From: a virus
IMG/VR virus record: IMGVR_UViG_3300032215_000213
Coordinates: 1 to 27,350 of that record
Strand: one strand, 5' to 3'
Length of the DNA stretch: 27,350 nucleotides
Shown: piece by piece, positions 7,791 to 15,708 of the stretch
Numbering within the stretch: position 1 is the first letter of the stretch
Layout: each line of letters opens with the position of its first letter
Position numbers and translations under genes: made by a program
The notes under the pieces: model-generated
Told to the model about the DNA's origin: nothing
Databases searched by the model: none
The model's input: only the letters and a program-made list of their open reading frames with translations

Positions 7791-8507
7791 TTATCTCTTT
7801 GCTCTACCAACTCCGCCGGTTGGTTCTTCTGGTTCTTCTGGGAAATTCATTTCAGGTTCTTCTACAGGAGCTTGTTCAGGTTCTTCAGCTTGCGCTTCTT
7901 CTTCACCTGCAACTTGACCGTCATCAACTGCTTCTTCTTCACCTGCACCAAATGCACCTGCGTCCATTGCTTGACCAGTGATACCATTCAATGCTGATTG
8001 CAATCCTGATTTAGTTTCTGTTACTGATGCCTGAAGGGCTGTTAATGCTTCGCTTACTTGACTGTTGAACTGTTCGGCTTCATTGGCACCAATTTCACTT
8101 TGAATTCCTGTTGTTAGTGCAGGTAATTCTTTTACTAACATGTCAGATACTTCTTCTAACATTTTTTGTACGCTATCTACTAAATCTTGTGCAGCCAATA
8201 CAACTTGTGACTTTTCAACTTCTTCGTTTTCAACAACAATACGTGGTTGAGGGCGATTGCGTAGTTCATTGTAATGATGTACCAATGATTGTTCCATGAA
8301 CACTAACTTCATATATGAAGGTGATGTTTGCTCCTGGTAAAAGTTACCAGACTGCTTTGATTCTTTAATTAAACCGCGAACTTTATTAAGCATACCTCTT
8401 GTAGCTGCCATTGGCATTTTTGCTACGTTGAAAGGCATTTCATAATGCTCTTTAAGTGCTTTAGTAGCACTACTAATTCTGCTGTTGTCAAGGTCTTGTA
8501 GTTTCAT
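7791..8507 (-). CDS. acidic-tailed late protein, possible virion or assembly factor
   Basis: This 238-residue protein has a helical N-terminal half (MKLQDLDNSRISSATKALKE, then KVRGLIKES and a FMEQSLVHHYNELR helix). A long amphipathic helical region follows (about 85-170), and a highly acidic Glu/Pro/Ala tail from about 190 to 232 ends in a basic GRAKR. That build recalls scaffold or internal virion proteins, but no named family is recognised. A GATAAATA box lies 28 bases before the ATG, making it a late gene, and the stop is coupled to the next start. Related-looking proteins occur in marine T4-like phages, from memory, without a known function. Confidence 0.75.
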   Translation of the reverse strand: MKLQDLDNSRISSATKALKEHYEMPFNVAKMPMAATRGMLNKVRGLIKESKQSGNFYQEQTSPSYMKLVFMEQSLVHHYNELRNRPQPRIVVENEEVEKSQVVLAAQDLVDSVQKMLEEVSDMLVKELPALTTGIQSEIGANEAEQFNSQVSEALTALQASVTETKSGLQSALNGITGQAMDAGAFGAGEEEAVDDGQVAGEEEAQAEEPEQAPVEEPEMNFPEEPEEPTGGVGRAKR

Positions 8508-8535
8508 AATTTTTATTCCAAAGAAATATATAAAG

Positions 8536-8543
8536 TATTTATC
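8536..8543 (-). promoter_or_regulatory. late promoter box (GATAAATA)
   Basis: The minus strand reads TTGATAAATACTTTATATA about 28 bases before the ATG at 8507. The GATAAATACTTTATA part is identical to that at 159-166. Confidence 0.65.
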
Positions 8544-8558
8544 AATATCTTTTAGATA

Positions 8559-9068
8559 TTAAGGTTTTGTACTAAACCTTTTTGCTTGCCAATACTTTGA
8601 TTCAGTGACATATCTGTCTAGTTCTTCTGTAATCACACTACGTTGAATCTTTTCTTCACCTAATTTTGCCAAATATATTAGTTTATTTTCTATGTCTTTG
8701 GTTTTTTTCGATAGATTTTGATGTATGGCAATTGATGATTCAATGCTGGTCAGTCGGTTATCTAGGTCTTGAATTCGCTTAGAATCCATAATACGATTGC
8801 GTTTGTCATAGGTACACCAGGTAACTGCATGTTTTAGTATATAAAAATAGGTATTACTTTCAGCTAGGTCATGTCGAGTAACTAGATATTTTCCGTCAAT
8901 TTTCTTTATAATATATCTGTTGTATAGACTATATGAACCATCGCCATTTTGAAGTATTGATAGGTCTGCTAGTCTTTCAATTTCTGCAGGTGTTATAGTC
9001 TTCTCTATTTTAGAGATTATTTGTTCGGGGGAAAATTTTACTTTTTTACCGTTTTTCTTTTTAACCAT
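8559..9068 (-). CDS. conserved T4-like phage protein, coiled-coil C-terminus
   Basis: This 169-residue protein begins with a Lys-rich stretch (VKKKNGKKVKF). A helical ITPAEIERLADL segment follows, then a beta-type GDGSYSLYNRYIIKKIDGKYLVTR block. The helical C-terminal half (from about 90) has heptad-like IQDLDNRLTSIESSIAIHQNLSKKTKDI, typical of a coiled coil. Its ATG overlaps the end of the upstream gene by eight bases, so the two are translated together. No catalytic motif is visible. The pair resembles conserved unknowns of marine T4-like phages. Function unknown. Confidence 0.72.
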   Translation of the reverse strand: MVKKKNGKKVKFSPEQIISKIEKTITPAEIERLADLSILQNGDGSYSLYNRYIIKKIDGKYLVTRHDLAESNTYFYILKHAVTWCTYDKRNRIMDSKRIQDLDNRLTSIESSIAIHQNLSKKTKDIENKLIYLAKLGEEKIQRSVITEELDRYVTESKYWQAKRFSTKP

Positions 9069-9516
9069 TCAACACCTCAAAATATATATTTTTCAATTCT
9101 TCACTTGTATCTAGATATGCAGATACTTTATCCCACATTGAATTAGTTTTAATCATAGGTACCAGATTACAGTCTTTATACAATGATCCTAATTCATTTA
9201 TGCCATCATAAAATACACTACTATGATGTACTGAAAATTCAAATGTCCAACAAGGATATGTTTTATCTTCTTCTTGGTCAAATAAAAATCCAAATTGTGT
9301 AAACTCATCAAATCTAATATCTGACTTTATAGGATTACTTAAAATATCAGGTTGACTACGCAATGATATCGCCTGCACTATTGTATCAAAATTACATTGT
9401 GTGTTGCGTTTTTGTTTCCACTGTTGTAATAAATCGTCACCCTCAGGCTTACCTCTATTACGCACATTCGTAACAGTAATATCAAATAGTGTATAGCATT
9501 TAATTCGTTGATCCAT
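9061..9516 (-). CDS. conserved T4-like phage protein of unknown function
   Basis: This 151-residue protein opens with DQRIKCYTLFDITVTNVRNR, then has a FDTIVQAISLRSQP helix, an aromatic WTFEFSVHHSSVF strand and an Asn/Trp-rich C-terminal segment (NSMWDKV...LDTSEELKNIYF). No known motif is seen. A TTAAATA-type late-like box lies only four bases before the ATG (9521-9528), and a strong terminator of the upstream gene lies just before that. It is coupled to the gene at 8559. It resembles, from memory, conserved unknowns in cyanophage-type T4-like genomes. Confidence 0.72.
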   Translation of the reverse strand: MDQRIKCYTLFDITVTNVRNRGKPEGDDLLQQWKQKRNTQCNFDTIVQAISLRSQPDILSNPIKSDIRFDEFTQFGFLFDQEEDKTYPCWTFEFSVHHSSVFYDGINELGSLYKDCNLVPMIKTNSMWDKVSAYLDTSEELKNIYFEVLNG

Positions 9517-9533
9517 ACAGTATTTAATAGAGG

Positions 9534-9561
9534 TAAAAAAACCCTAGAAAATCTAGGGTTT
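9534..9561 (-). terminator. rho-independent terminator after the 9579-9968 gene
   Basis: A ten-base-pair stem (AAACCCTAGA / TCTAGGGTTT) with a three-base loop is followed on the minus strand by a run of seven T. It lies 17 bases past the stop at 9579, so it ends the transcript of the small virion-type gene. Confidence 0.9.
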
Positions 9562-9578
9562 CTTTAGAACAAACTAGA

Positions 9579-9968
9579 TTAGTTTGTGAATGATGCTGTG
9601 TTAGAAACAACAGTTGTGTTAGCAACACCAGCCGCTGTCAATTCTGCATTGATAGCTGTCTGTAATGTTGTGCTTGTCCATGCACCGTATGGATATACAG
9701 CCATTGCCAATGTGTCAGGACCTGCAGTTGTAAACTCATAAATGTAAACTGTAGCTAATTGTTGTGTAGCTTGGATGATTACGTTTGCTTGTGTACCTGT
9801 TAACGCACTTGAACCGCTAGCTGTAACTGTGAAGAAAGCTAGTTTAGGACCTTGTGGTTGTACTGAAGAACCTGAACTAACAGCGTTTGCACCGCTGTTT
9901 GTATATGCTGCCGCATCTAAATGTAATACTGGTAGTAAGTCACCATTAACTTTTGTAAATTGTGCCAT
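9579..9968 (-). CDS. small Ala/Thr-rich virion-type protein
   Basis: This 129-residue protein lacks Cys and is rich in Ala, Thr, Ser and Val, with alternating hydrophobics (LAFFTVTASG, ANVIIQATQQLATVYIYEFTT) that suggest a beta-rich fold. A CATAAATA late box lies upstream and a strong terminator directly downstream, so the gene forms a transcription unit of its own. This suits a highly expressed late structural protein such as a decoration or tail component. It resembles in style the proteins at 1-75 and 195-479, though I cannot show homology. The virion role is inference. Confidence 0.78.
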   Translation of the reverse strand: MAQFTKVNGDLLPVLHLDAAAYTNSGANAVSSGSSVQPQGPKLAFFTVTASGSSALTGTQANVIIQATQQLATVYIYEFTTAGPDTLAMAVYPYGAWTSTTLQTAINAELTAAGVANTTVVSNTASFTN

Positions 9969-10012
9969 TTTGACATTCCTTTAATATGTTGAAGCCTACT
10001 GCTTCATATAAT

Positions 10013-10020
10013 TATTTATG
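10013..10020 (-). promoter_or_regulatory. late promoter box (CATAAATA)
   Basis: CATAAATA on the minus strand lies 44 bases before the ATG at 9968, with an AAAGGAA ribosome site about six bases before the ATG. Between them is a GAAGCAG-TAG-GCTTC inverted repeat that could form a small leader hairpin. Confidence 0.55.
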
Positions 10021-10047
10021 CCATTTGTAAAAAAATGTTGGTTTTGG

Positions 10048-11295
10048 TTATCTACTACCGAAATTTTGACGGCTAAAGCCCATTCTATCTACGTATTTGT
10101 AGCCGTTAGCAACAAAGCCTTCTTGTCCTTTAGTACCATCATCCAATGCACCCTGTACAGGACTAGCTTCTGCGGCTCTATTCAGTTGATTTAATATCTC
10201 TGTCTTCAACTGATATACTGCAATCCATATGTGCATCAACGCATCAACACCTGCTTTGTTTGCAGGAATATGTCCAGGATATTCTTTTCCTGTTTTTTTA
10301 TCTGTGTAACCTGTTAGTAGTTTTTGTTTCATTGGACCTGTTAATGGTCTAGACTCAATGAAGTCATAAAAACCTTGTGTTAGGTTATTCAAGTTACCAT
10401 CACGGATTTTCTTGTTAAAGTAAACACCAATCAAGTTGTTTGCAAATGTTCCAGGATTAATTCCCAAGTAACTTGTATCTAATAGTTTATCCAGTGCAGG
10501 ACCATACTTGGCTAATTCTGATTTAAGATGTGCTATTTCAACTTTAGGAACTTGAATCTTAGGGGTTTGTGGCATCTTGCTAGGTAATATAGCAACATCA
10601 GAGTTATTTTTTAATCCACCCAACTCACCGTTCAATGATACTGCTAAATCAGTAGCATGTACCTTTTCGCCGGCTGCTGTCATTTGTGTTGCTTTTTCAG
10701 CGGCATCAGCTTGAATATATTGATGTACTGCGATACCTGCAGTTTTTCCTGCTAACTCACGTCCTATTTCACTATTAGCATCTACTGTATATGTGATACC
10801 ATTTGGATTGGCTTTGAAAATAAATTGACCGTTATTATCTTTTAATGGTTGACTGAATAGCAAGTCGCCCCAATAATATCCCTTTGTGCCTTTGCTTGAC
10901 TTTTCTAAACCTGGCCATATTGCAGGAATAATAGCTGCCAACCCACTACGCTCAACACCACGTGCTTTATCATATTCAATAAATTGTTCGGGACTGTAGA
11001 TTGCACGACCTGAACCATCAGGCTTATTAAACATATGTTTGTCACTAATACTAAACTTGCCATTGGTACCGTGACCAAATATCAATGCAGGATATCCGTC
11101 CCACTTGATAGTAGCGGTCTGTGGCTTTTTAATCGTAGCTTCTACAGATTTCAATGCGTCTTGTACTCCTGCGGTACCTTGCAAGTAAACGCTGTCTTCT
11201 AGGTGAGGGGCATGTCCACCGGTAAAGGCTTCATTGATAACTGATAGGCTATCAATCTTAGCTTTAAGCATTGACAGTGATTCTGATAGATTCAT
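10048..11295 (-). CDS. DUF6267-like protein with nucleotidyltransferase KxDG motif
   Basis: This encodes 415 residues from the ATG at 11295, one base after the upstream stop (TAA-T-ATG). A longer reading would lie inside that gene. HAPHLED at residues 28-34 and TIKWDGYPALIFG around Lys64-Trp-Asp-Gly67 resemble DUF6267 phage proteins. The KxDG matches motif I of the covalent nucleotidyltransferases (DNA/RNA ligases, capping enzymes), where the Lys takes AMP or GMP. KFSISDKHMFNK (80-91), YYWGDLLF (140-147) and FIFKANPNGITY (158-169) are placed like the later ligase motifs. The rest, from about 270, is helical. It is embedded in late genes, so it may act on nucleic acid in the particle or late in infection. 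Ligase chemistry is inference. Confidence 0.7.
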   Translation of the reverse strand: MNLSESLSMLKAKIDSLSVINEAFTGGHAPHLEDSVYLQGTAGVQDALKSVEATIKKPQTATIKWDGYPALIFGHGTNGKFSISDKHMFNKPDGSGRAIYSPEQFIEYDKARGVERSGLAAIIPAIWPGLEKSSKGTKGYYWGDLLFSQPLKDNNGQFIFKANPNGITYTVDANSEIGRELAGKTAGIAVHQYIQADAAEKATQMTAAGEKVHATDLAVSLNGELGGLKNNSDVAILPSKMPQTPKIQVPKVEIAHLKSELAKYGPALDKLLDTSYLGINPGTFANNLIGVYFNKKIRDGNLNNLTQGFYDFIESRPLTGPMKQKLLTGYTDKKTGKEYPGHIPANKAGVDALMHIWIAVYQLKTEILNQLNRAAEASPVQGALDDGTKGQEGFVANGYKYVDRMGFSRQNFGSR

Positions 11296-11296
11296 A

Positions 11297-12970
11297 TTAC
11301 GCTGTCGCTTTTTTAGTTCTAGTTTTTTTAGGTTTTGCATTTTGAGCAAAATCAATTTTACTATCTAAATCTTTTGCTTGATTGGGATTTGTAGGACTTG
11401 CTGTATGACGTACCCCAGTACCTGTTGGAGTTGATGTTCCACCTGTACTAGATTTAGCTTGACCCATAGTATCTAACTGTCTTGCCATGTTACCAAATGC
11501 ACTTGGTTGTTCTTTTTCTGGTTCTTGTTGAGTAGGTGCTGAACTAATTCCCAAACTCTTTTCAATGTATTTTAGTATACGTTGTTTACCTTTTTTATCC
11601 AACTTGCTGATTAATGGCATAGCTTGTTTATATGCAGTCTGTTGCTTTTCAGGCGCTTTGTTAGCATCTGTTGCAGGTGCGCTAGTTGCAGTAGTCGCTT
11701 GTGGTTTTTCTGCGCCAGTTGCTTGAGTTGTGGGTTCTGCTGTAGTGGCTCCATTTCCAGTGGACGCAGTTTGTCCGGCTACAGCAGAAGTATTAGCTGA
11801 TTGTGTTGACTGTTCTGGTTCAGCAGTCGCTGATTGTTTGTTTAGTCCTTGATTAACACCGGCTTTGATTGCATCTAATGCACTCTGTGGTTTTGCAGTA
11901 CTATCTGCTGGTTCTGCTCCGCTACCTTGACTATAGCTTGTTGCAAATGCTAATTCAGCCATTTTACCTAATGGTGCTTTAATACTTGGATAACTCTTTT
12001 GTACTTCGTCAGCCAATGCTTTCATCTGTGATAATGCTTGTGGATCATTTACCTTACCACCCATGTACTGCTTAAACATGTTTTGTAAATATTGACTGAT
12101 AGTTTGTTTTGCTGGCTGAGCTGGTTGTTCACCTGCTTCAATAATAGATTCAAACAATGCATTTAATTTATAGAACTTACTTTCTCTATTGATTTTTACT
12201 ACCTTAGGTGATCCATCAGGATTAGCACCTTGAATGCGTTCACCACTTCCACCTACATAATTCTTGAAACCGCTCTGTGTAGTGCCTGCAGTTTTACCTG
12301 CTTGACGCTGTCCTTGCAATTTTGCCTTCATCGCGGCTTGTTGCTGTGGTGTCATTTTTTGATTAGGTTGACTAGCAGGTTGTGTGACTTTAGGAGTCAT
12401 AGATGCCTGAGCAGTCTGTGCCGCGGCATTTTGTTTTTGTTGTCTTTGATTAGCTATTTGTGTTTGTGCTTGATTAGCTGGTAATTTACTAAATGGTACA
12501 GCTTGTTTATCAATATTTTGTTGTGCGGCTTTTTGTAATCTAATGCGTTTTTGCTCTGGTGTTTCTGGTTGACTTTGTGCATTTGCATTAGGTTGCTGTG
12601 CGTTAGGTTGTTGTGCGTTAGGCTTTGTTGCCTGTGTTGCATTAGGACTAGGTGTGTTCTGATTAGCCTGCGGACTAGTATTAGCAGGAGTAGTCGGTTG
12701 TGCCGGGGGTTGCTGTTGTGTTTGTGCAGTTTGCCCACTAGCCTTAGGGTCTACTAAACCACTTTTGATTGCGCTATTTAAGTTTGTATTTGCTCTACCG
12801 ATAAAGTCTGCTATAAACTTTTGTTTAGCCATTTTATCTTTAATAGATAATTGACCCTCTGCGTTACCCATGATTCTATTGCCAACTTGTTTAACAGCGG
12901 CGGAACCATAGTCACCCAATACATGACTTAAGTTGACTTCATCAACTTGTTTGAATTCGTTTAGTTTCAC
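11297..12970 (-). CDS. low-complexity Gln/Ala/Pro/Thr-rich protein of the late block
   Basis: This 557-residue protein has a GTG start (residue 1) with a TGAGGA ribosome site about seven bases upstream. The N-terminal 65 residues (KLNEFKQVDEV..., DKMAKQKFIADFIGRANTNLNSA) and a segment near 275-345 (ISQYLQNMFKQYM...AELAFATSYSQGSG) look folded. A shorter helical piece lies near 447-475. The regions between are Gln/Pro/Asn/Ala and Thr/Ala/Glu linkers and probably disordered. The C-terminus is basic (KPKKTRTKKATA). It overlaps the upstream 87-residue gene by 29 bases and is coupled to the KxDG protein downstream. The architecture suggests a tethering or virion-internal protein; no family is recognised. 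Confidence 0.7.
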   Translation of the reverse strand: MKLNEFKQVDEVNLSHVLGDYGSAAVKQVGNRIMGNAEGQLSIKDKMAKQKFIADFIGRANTNLNSAIKSGLVDPKASGQTAQTQQQPPAQPTTPANTSPQANQNTPSPNATQATKPNAQQPNAQQPNANAQSQPETPEQKRIRLQKAAQQNIDKQAVPFSKLPANQAQTQIANQRQQKQNAAAQTAQASMTPKVTQPASQPNQKMTPQQQAAMKAKLQGQRQAGKTAGTTQSGFKNYVGGSGERIQGANPDGSPKVVKINRESKFYKLNALFESIIEAGEQPAQPAKQTISQYLQNMFKQYMGGKVNDPQALSQMKALADEVQKSYPSIKAPLGKMAELAFATSYSQGSGAEPADSTAKPQSALDAIKAGVNQGLNKQSATAEPEQSTQSANTSAVAGQTASTGNGATTAEPTTQATGAEKPQATTATSAPATDANKAPEKQQTAYKQAMPLISKLDKKGKQRILKYIEKSLGISSAPTQQEPEKEQPSAFGNMARQLDTMGQAKSSTGGTSTPTGTGVRHTASPTNPNQAKDLDSKIDFAQNAKPKKTRTKKATA

Positions 12971-13205
12971 GATTTTTCCTCAATGATTTGGAAAACTTAG
13001 TTTGATCCTTGCTTTTGATTGCACCTAGAAGTTTTCTTTCGAGGATTTGGGCTTCTTCCTCAGTATAATGTTTGTTAATTAACTCAACTAAGTTAATTGC
13101 ACTAGTAATTATACTGTGGGCTCTGCTTTCAATAACGTGTGAAGTATCACGGTTATTGCCAAGTTCTTCCAGTTCTTGCAATAGTGAGCGGGTTTGTCTT
13201 TGCAT
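12942..13205 (-). CDS. small helical conserved phage protein
   Basis: This 87-residue helical protein has an N-terminal RQTRSLLQELEEL helix, a SHVIESRAHSIITSAINLVELI helix and a very basic tail (KFSKSLRKNRETKRIQ). It could bind nucleic acid or a partner protein. A CATAAATA late box (13227-13234) and a TAGGAAA ribosome site precede the ATG. The 3' end overlaps the next gene by 29 bases. It lies directly after gp41 but appears to have its own late promoter. Similar small proteins occur in marine T4-like phages, from memory. Function unknown. Confidence 0.7.
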   Translation of the reverse strand: MQRQTRSLLQELEELGNNRDTSHVIESRAHSIITSAINLVELINKHYTEEEAQILERKLLGAIKSKDQTKFSKSLRKNRETKRIQTS

Positions 13206-13226
13206 TTTATTTAGATTTCCTAATAG

Positions 13227-13234
13227 TATTTATG
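13227..13234 (-). promoter_or_regulatory. late promoter box (CATAAATA)
   Basis: CATAAATA followed by CTATTAGGAAA lies 21 bases before the ATG at 13205 on the minus strand, in the 45-base gap after the gp41 stop codon. It marks the switch from replication to late genes. Confidence 0.6.
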
Positions 13235-13250
13235 CTAGGACCCACATTAT

Positions 13251-14705
13251 CTATTTCTTTAATGAACTGAGTAATGACTTTAATTTTGAACCCTGAACAT
13301 CTGCAACAATGTGTTTAGTGACTGGTTCTAGTATTTCACCTGTTGCTTGATTGATGATAGGCTGTGTAGAAACTAATGTTGCTTGAGGTTTAATCATGTT
13401 CATTAACTCATTTGGACTAGGTTGGGCGTTTGGACGATAACTATTTTCATCTTCTCCCGGATCAGTAATACGCATTGTTTCAATATTATATTCCAAATCA
13501 ATCTTTTGACCAACACCTGTACTACTACGTGACTTCATACATTGAATCTGATATTTACCACGTTCACGCATACTACGACTTGTAAAGATACCAAACACAT
13601 TATCCGCAGTATTAATCTTACTGATACCACCTGCAATATGACTATGGTCAAATTCAATTTCTTCTACTGCACTACGATTCAACTGACTGGCAGTTACCAT
13701 GAGAATTCCAAGTTCTTTTGACAAATTACGCAATTCTTCACTAACGTACTTGTCTTTGATAAACTGGTCGTTAGGATTAACTTTAACAGAGACTGGCATA
13801 ACTAAATCCAAATAATCTACCATAACAAAGTCAATTTTAATACCTGTTTGAATCTGCACTTCTTTTAGATAGCTACGAATATCATTTACAGTACTCTGTG
13901 CTGGTAATCCCTTGACACGATATGAACCTGATTTTTTACCTGCCATTTTAACTTTTAATTCAGTTACTTCAATATCCTTGCGAATATCACGTGTACTCAT
14001 GCTAGTTAACATAGCATCTGTTCTTAGACTAGTTAATTCTTCGCTTAATTCTAGACTGATATAGACACCACTTAGACCCTTTTGCAACCAGTTTAGTGCA
14101 ATGTTCATCATAACCAAACTTTTACCTGAACCACTACCACCTGCAAAGATATTCAATTCACCCCTGCTGAAACCACCATATAGTAGCTTATCCATCTGTT
14201 GCCAGCCTGTACTAACTTGTCCACCTGCATTGAAGTATTTGTTAATACGTTCTTTGGGATTTGCAAAATAATCCGTACCCATGTCTTTTTGCAGACTGAT
14301 TTGTACAGCATCTTTAATCATTTTCTCAATAGGACCATAATCACCACGTTTATCCAACATGTCAGCCGCTTTAAGAATTGCACGTTCTAATTCTTGTCGT
14401 TTAGTAAACTGTTCAAAGTTATCCAAGAACCATTCAAAATGTCCTTCATTGAGATTTTCAATAGGCTGAATATCAATACCAGTTACTGCCTTAATCTGTG
14501 TAGGGTCTGGTAATACTTTGTATTTGTCTGTGTGTTCTTTGAACATTTCTGCTACTGGACGCAATGACCTATCAAAGTTTTCGCTATTCATGATGTTCAT
14601 AACCCGAGTATATAACTCAGCATTTGTCAACATCATAGATAAGAAAAACTGTTGCGTTGCAGTATTATATTCTATCTGCTCTTTAGAATCCGTTTTGTTT
14701 GCCAA
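13251..14705 (-). CDS. 41: replicative DNA helicase, gp41-like (DnaB family)
   Basis: This encodes 484 residues. The C-terminal RecA-like domain has a Walker A GGSGSGKS (189-196), the ISLELSEE strand (216-223), Walker B FVMVDYLD (293-300), a SQLNRSAVEE segment and a KSRSSTGVG arginine-finger region. The N-terminal about 150 residues are helical, as in DnaB/gp41. It unwinds the fork on the lagging strand in partnership with the primase gene directly upstream, which it overlaps by 23 bases. The start is a TTG with AAAGGAAG four bases before it. The first in-frame ATG (residue 24) would remove a conserved-looking helix, so I keep the TTG. No late box is seen before it. Identification is firm. 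Confidence 0.95.
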   Translation of the reverse strand: MANKTDSKEQIEYNTATQQFFLSMMLTNAELYTRVMNIMNSENFDRSLRPVAEMFKEHTDKYKVLPDPTQIKAVTGIDIQPIENLNEGHFEWFLDNFEQFTKRQELERAILKAADMLDKRGDYGPIEKMIKDAVQISLQKDMGTDYFANPKERINKYFNAGGQVSTGWQQMDKLLYGGFSRGELNIFAGGSGSGKSLVMMNIALNWLQKGLSGVYISLELSEELTSLRTDAMLTSMSTRDIRKDIEVTELKVKMAGKKSGSYRVKGLPAQSTVNDIRSYLKEVQIQTGIKIDFVMVDYLDLVMPVSVKVNPNDQFIKDKYVSEELRNLSKELGILMVTASQLNRSAVEEIEFDHSHIAGGISKINTADNVFGIFTSRSMRERGKYQIQCMKSRSSTGVGQKIDLEYNIETMRITDPGEDENSYRPNAQPSPNELMNMIKPQATLVSTQPIINQATGEILEPVTKHIVADVQGSKLKSLLSSLKK

Positions 14706-15660
14706 TTTTCTTCCTTTGCATTTCTATCTTGATTTTACTACTTGTTGCACTGTGTAGTATACTAAGTAGGGTACTTAGCTTTCCATACTTTACTACAGCA
14801 TCATTTACATCTTTTACATCACTTTCCCAGTTGGGAATACTAACTTGATATCCCAATTCCAATGCTCTATCACAACTTTCAAGTCCTGTTTTATCCCTAT
14901 CGGGTACAAAGATAATTCGTTTGTTTAGTTGACTTAATAATAGTACTTGGTCATCATTAATTGTATTGTGTGTTAATGCACACGCATTCAAACTCAGTGC
15001 ATCAAAAATACCTTCTACCAATAAGCATACTTCCCATTCAGGTTTTTGAAAATCATAACCAAAAACATAACCAGGTTGTTGTTCATTGATATACTTAGGT
15101 ATCTTGTTGTCTAGGAATCTGCTTGTATGACCTACAATTTTGTTCTTGTAAGTATAGGGGATAATGATCCGATTACCCATTCTTCCCGATTCATTGGGTG
15201 TAACCATGAAAGGATAATCATTACTATCTATTCCCCTTGCAGTCAGATAATCTATGTAGACTTTGTGATTTGGGTTATTTATATCTAGTAATTCACCATC
15301 AGGTAATGTATGGTCATTGAATTTAATTTTTACACGTTTTGCTTTAGGCTGTAGTAAGTCTAGTAAGTCTTTGTGCTGTAGACTTTCCAAGCTCCAGCGT
15401 TGAACTTGGTCGCTATCAATACCACACCATACTAACAAATTGCGTGTCTTTGGACTAATCTGTCTACCTAATACGAAATTGCATTTGTATCCACAATTGA
15501 AACAATGCATAGACCAATTGTTTCCATCAAACTTAACCCCACCACGCATTCTACGGTCAGCTTTGTGTCCAAAATGACTACAACACACGGCATTAAAACT
15601 AGTCCAACCTGAACTAGTTTGTTTCTTTTTGCCCGGAAGAATCGATAGGATATCAAACAT
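14683..15660 (-). CDS. 61: DNA primase, gp61-like
   Basis: This encodes 325 residues from the ATG at 15660. An N-terminal zinc-binding motif (Cys26-x2-His29 and Cys53-x2-Cys56) is followed by a linker and a Toprim domain with the Glu motif VEGIFDA (215-221) and the Asp motif PDRDKTG (253-259) that bind catalytic metal. It makes RNA primers for lagging-strand synthesis and partners with the helicase whose gene overlaps its end. The order gp61 then gp41 in one transcript fits a primosome operon. A TATACT box with TTGATT 17 bases further on sits six bases before the ATG, suggesting a leaderless transcript, and no ribosome site is seen. A TTG one codon upstream is possible but unneeded. Confidence 0.93.
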   Translation of the reverse strand: MFDILSILPGKKKQTSSGWTSFNAVCCSHFGHKADRRMRGGVKFDGNNWSMHCFNCGYKCNFVLGRQISPKTRNLLVWCGIDSDQVQRWSLESLQHKDLLDLLQPKAKRVKIKFNDHTLPDGELLDINNPNHKVYIDYLTARGIDSNDYPFMVTPNESGRMGNRIIIPYTYKNKIVGHTSRFLDNKIPKYINEQQPGYVFGYDFQKPEWEVCLLVEGIFDALSLNACALTHNTINDDQVLLLSQLNKRIIFVPDRDKTGLESCDRALELGYQVSIPNWESDVKDVNDAVVKYGKLSTLLSILHSATSSKIKIEMQRKKIGKQNGF

Positions 15661-15666
15661 CAATAC

Positions 15667-15695
15667 AGTATAACACTTTTGTCACAACAAATCAA
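15667..15695 (-). promoter_or_regulatory. promoter TTGATT-N17-TATACT, six bases from primase ATG
   Basis: On the minus strand TTGATT (15690-15695) and TATACT (15667-15672) are 17 bases apart, with TGT before the -10 (extended -10). The six bases GTATTG follow, then ATG. The start point would fall on or beside the A of ATG. Confidence 0.5.
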
Positions 15696-15708
15696 CAGTT
15701 GTGGATAG

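Noticed and set aside
7551-7997. A 148-residue plus-strand open frame rich in Phe/Ser/Leu
   Set aside because: It is antisense to the Glu/Ala-rich tail and following gene; the composition is an artefact of the low-complexity coding strand.
9521-9528. ATTAAATA string four bases before the ATG at 9516
   Set aside because: Two mismatches to the late consensus at usually fixed positions; noted in the gene entry but not listed as a promoter.
12230-12757. Several open frames on both strands within the Q/A/P-rich gene
   Set aside because: Low-complexity codons leave all frames open; none has start signals, and the 557-residue frame explains the region.
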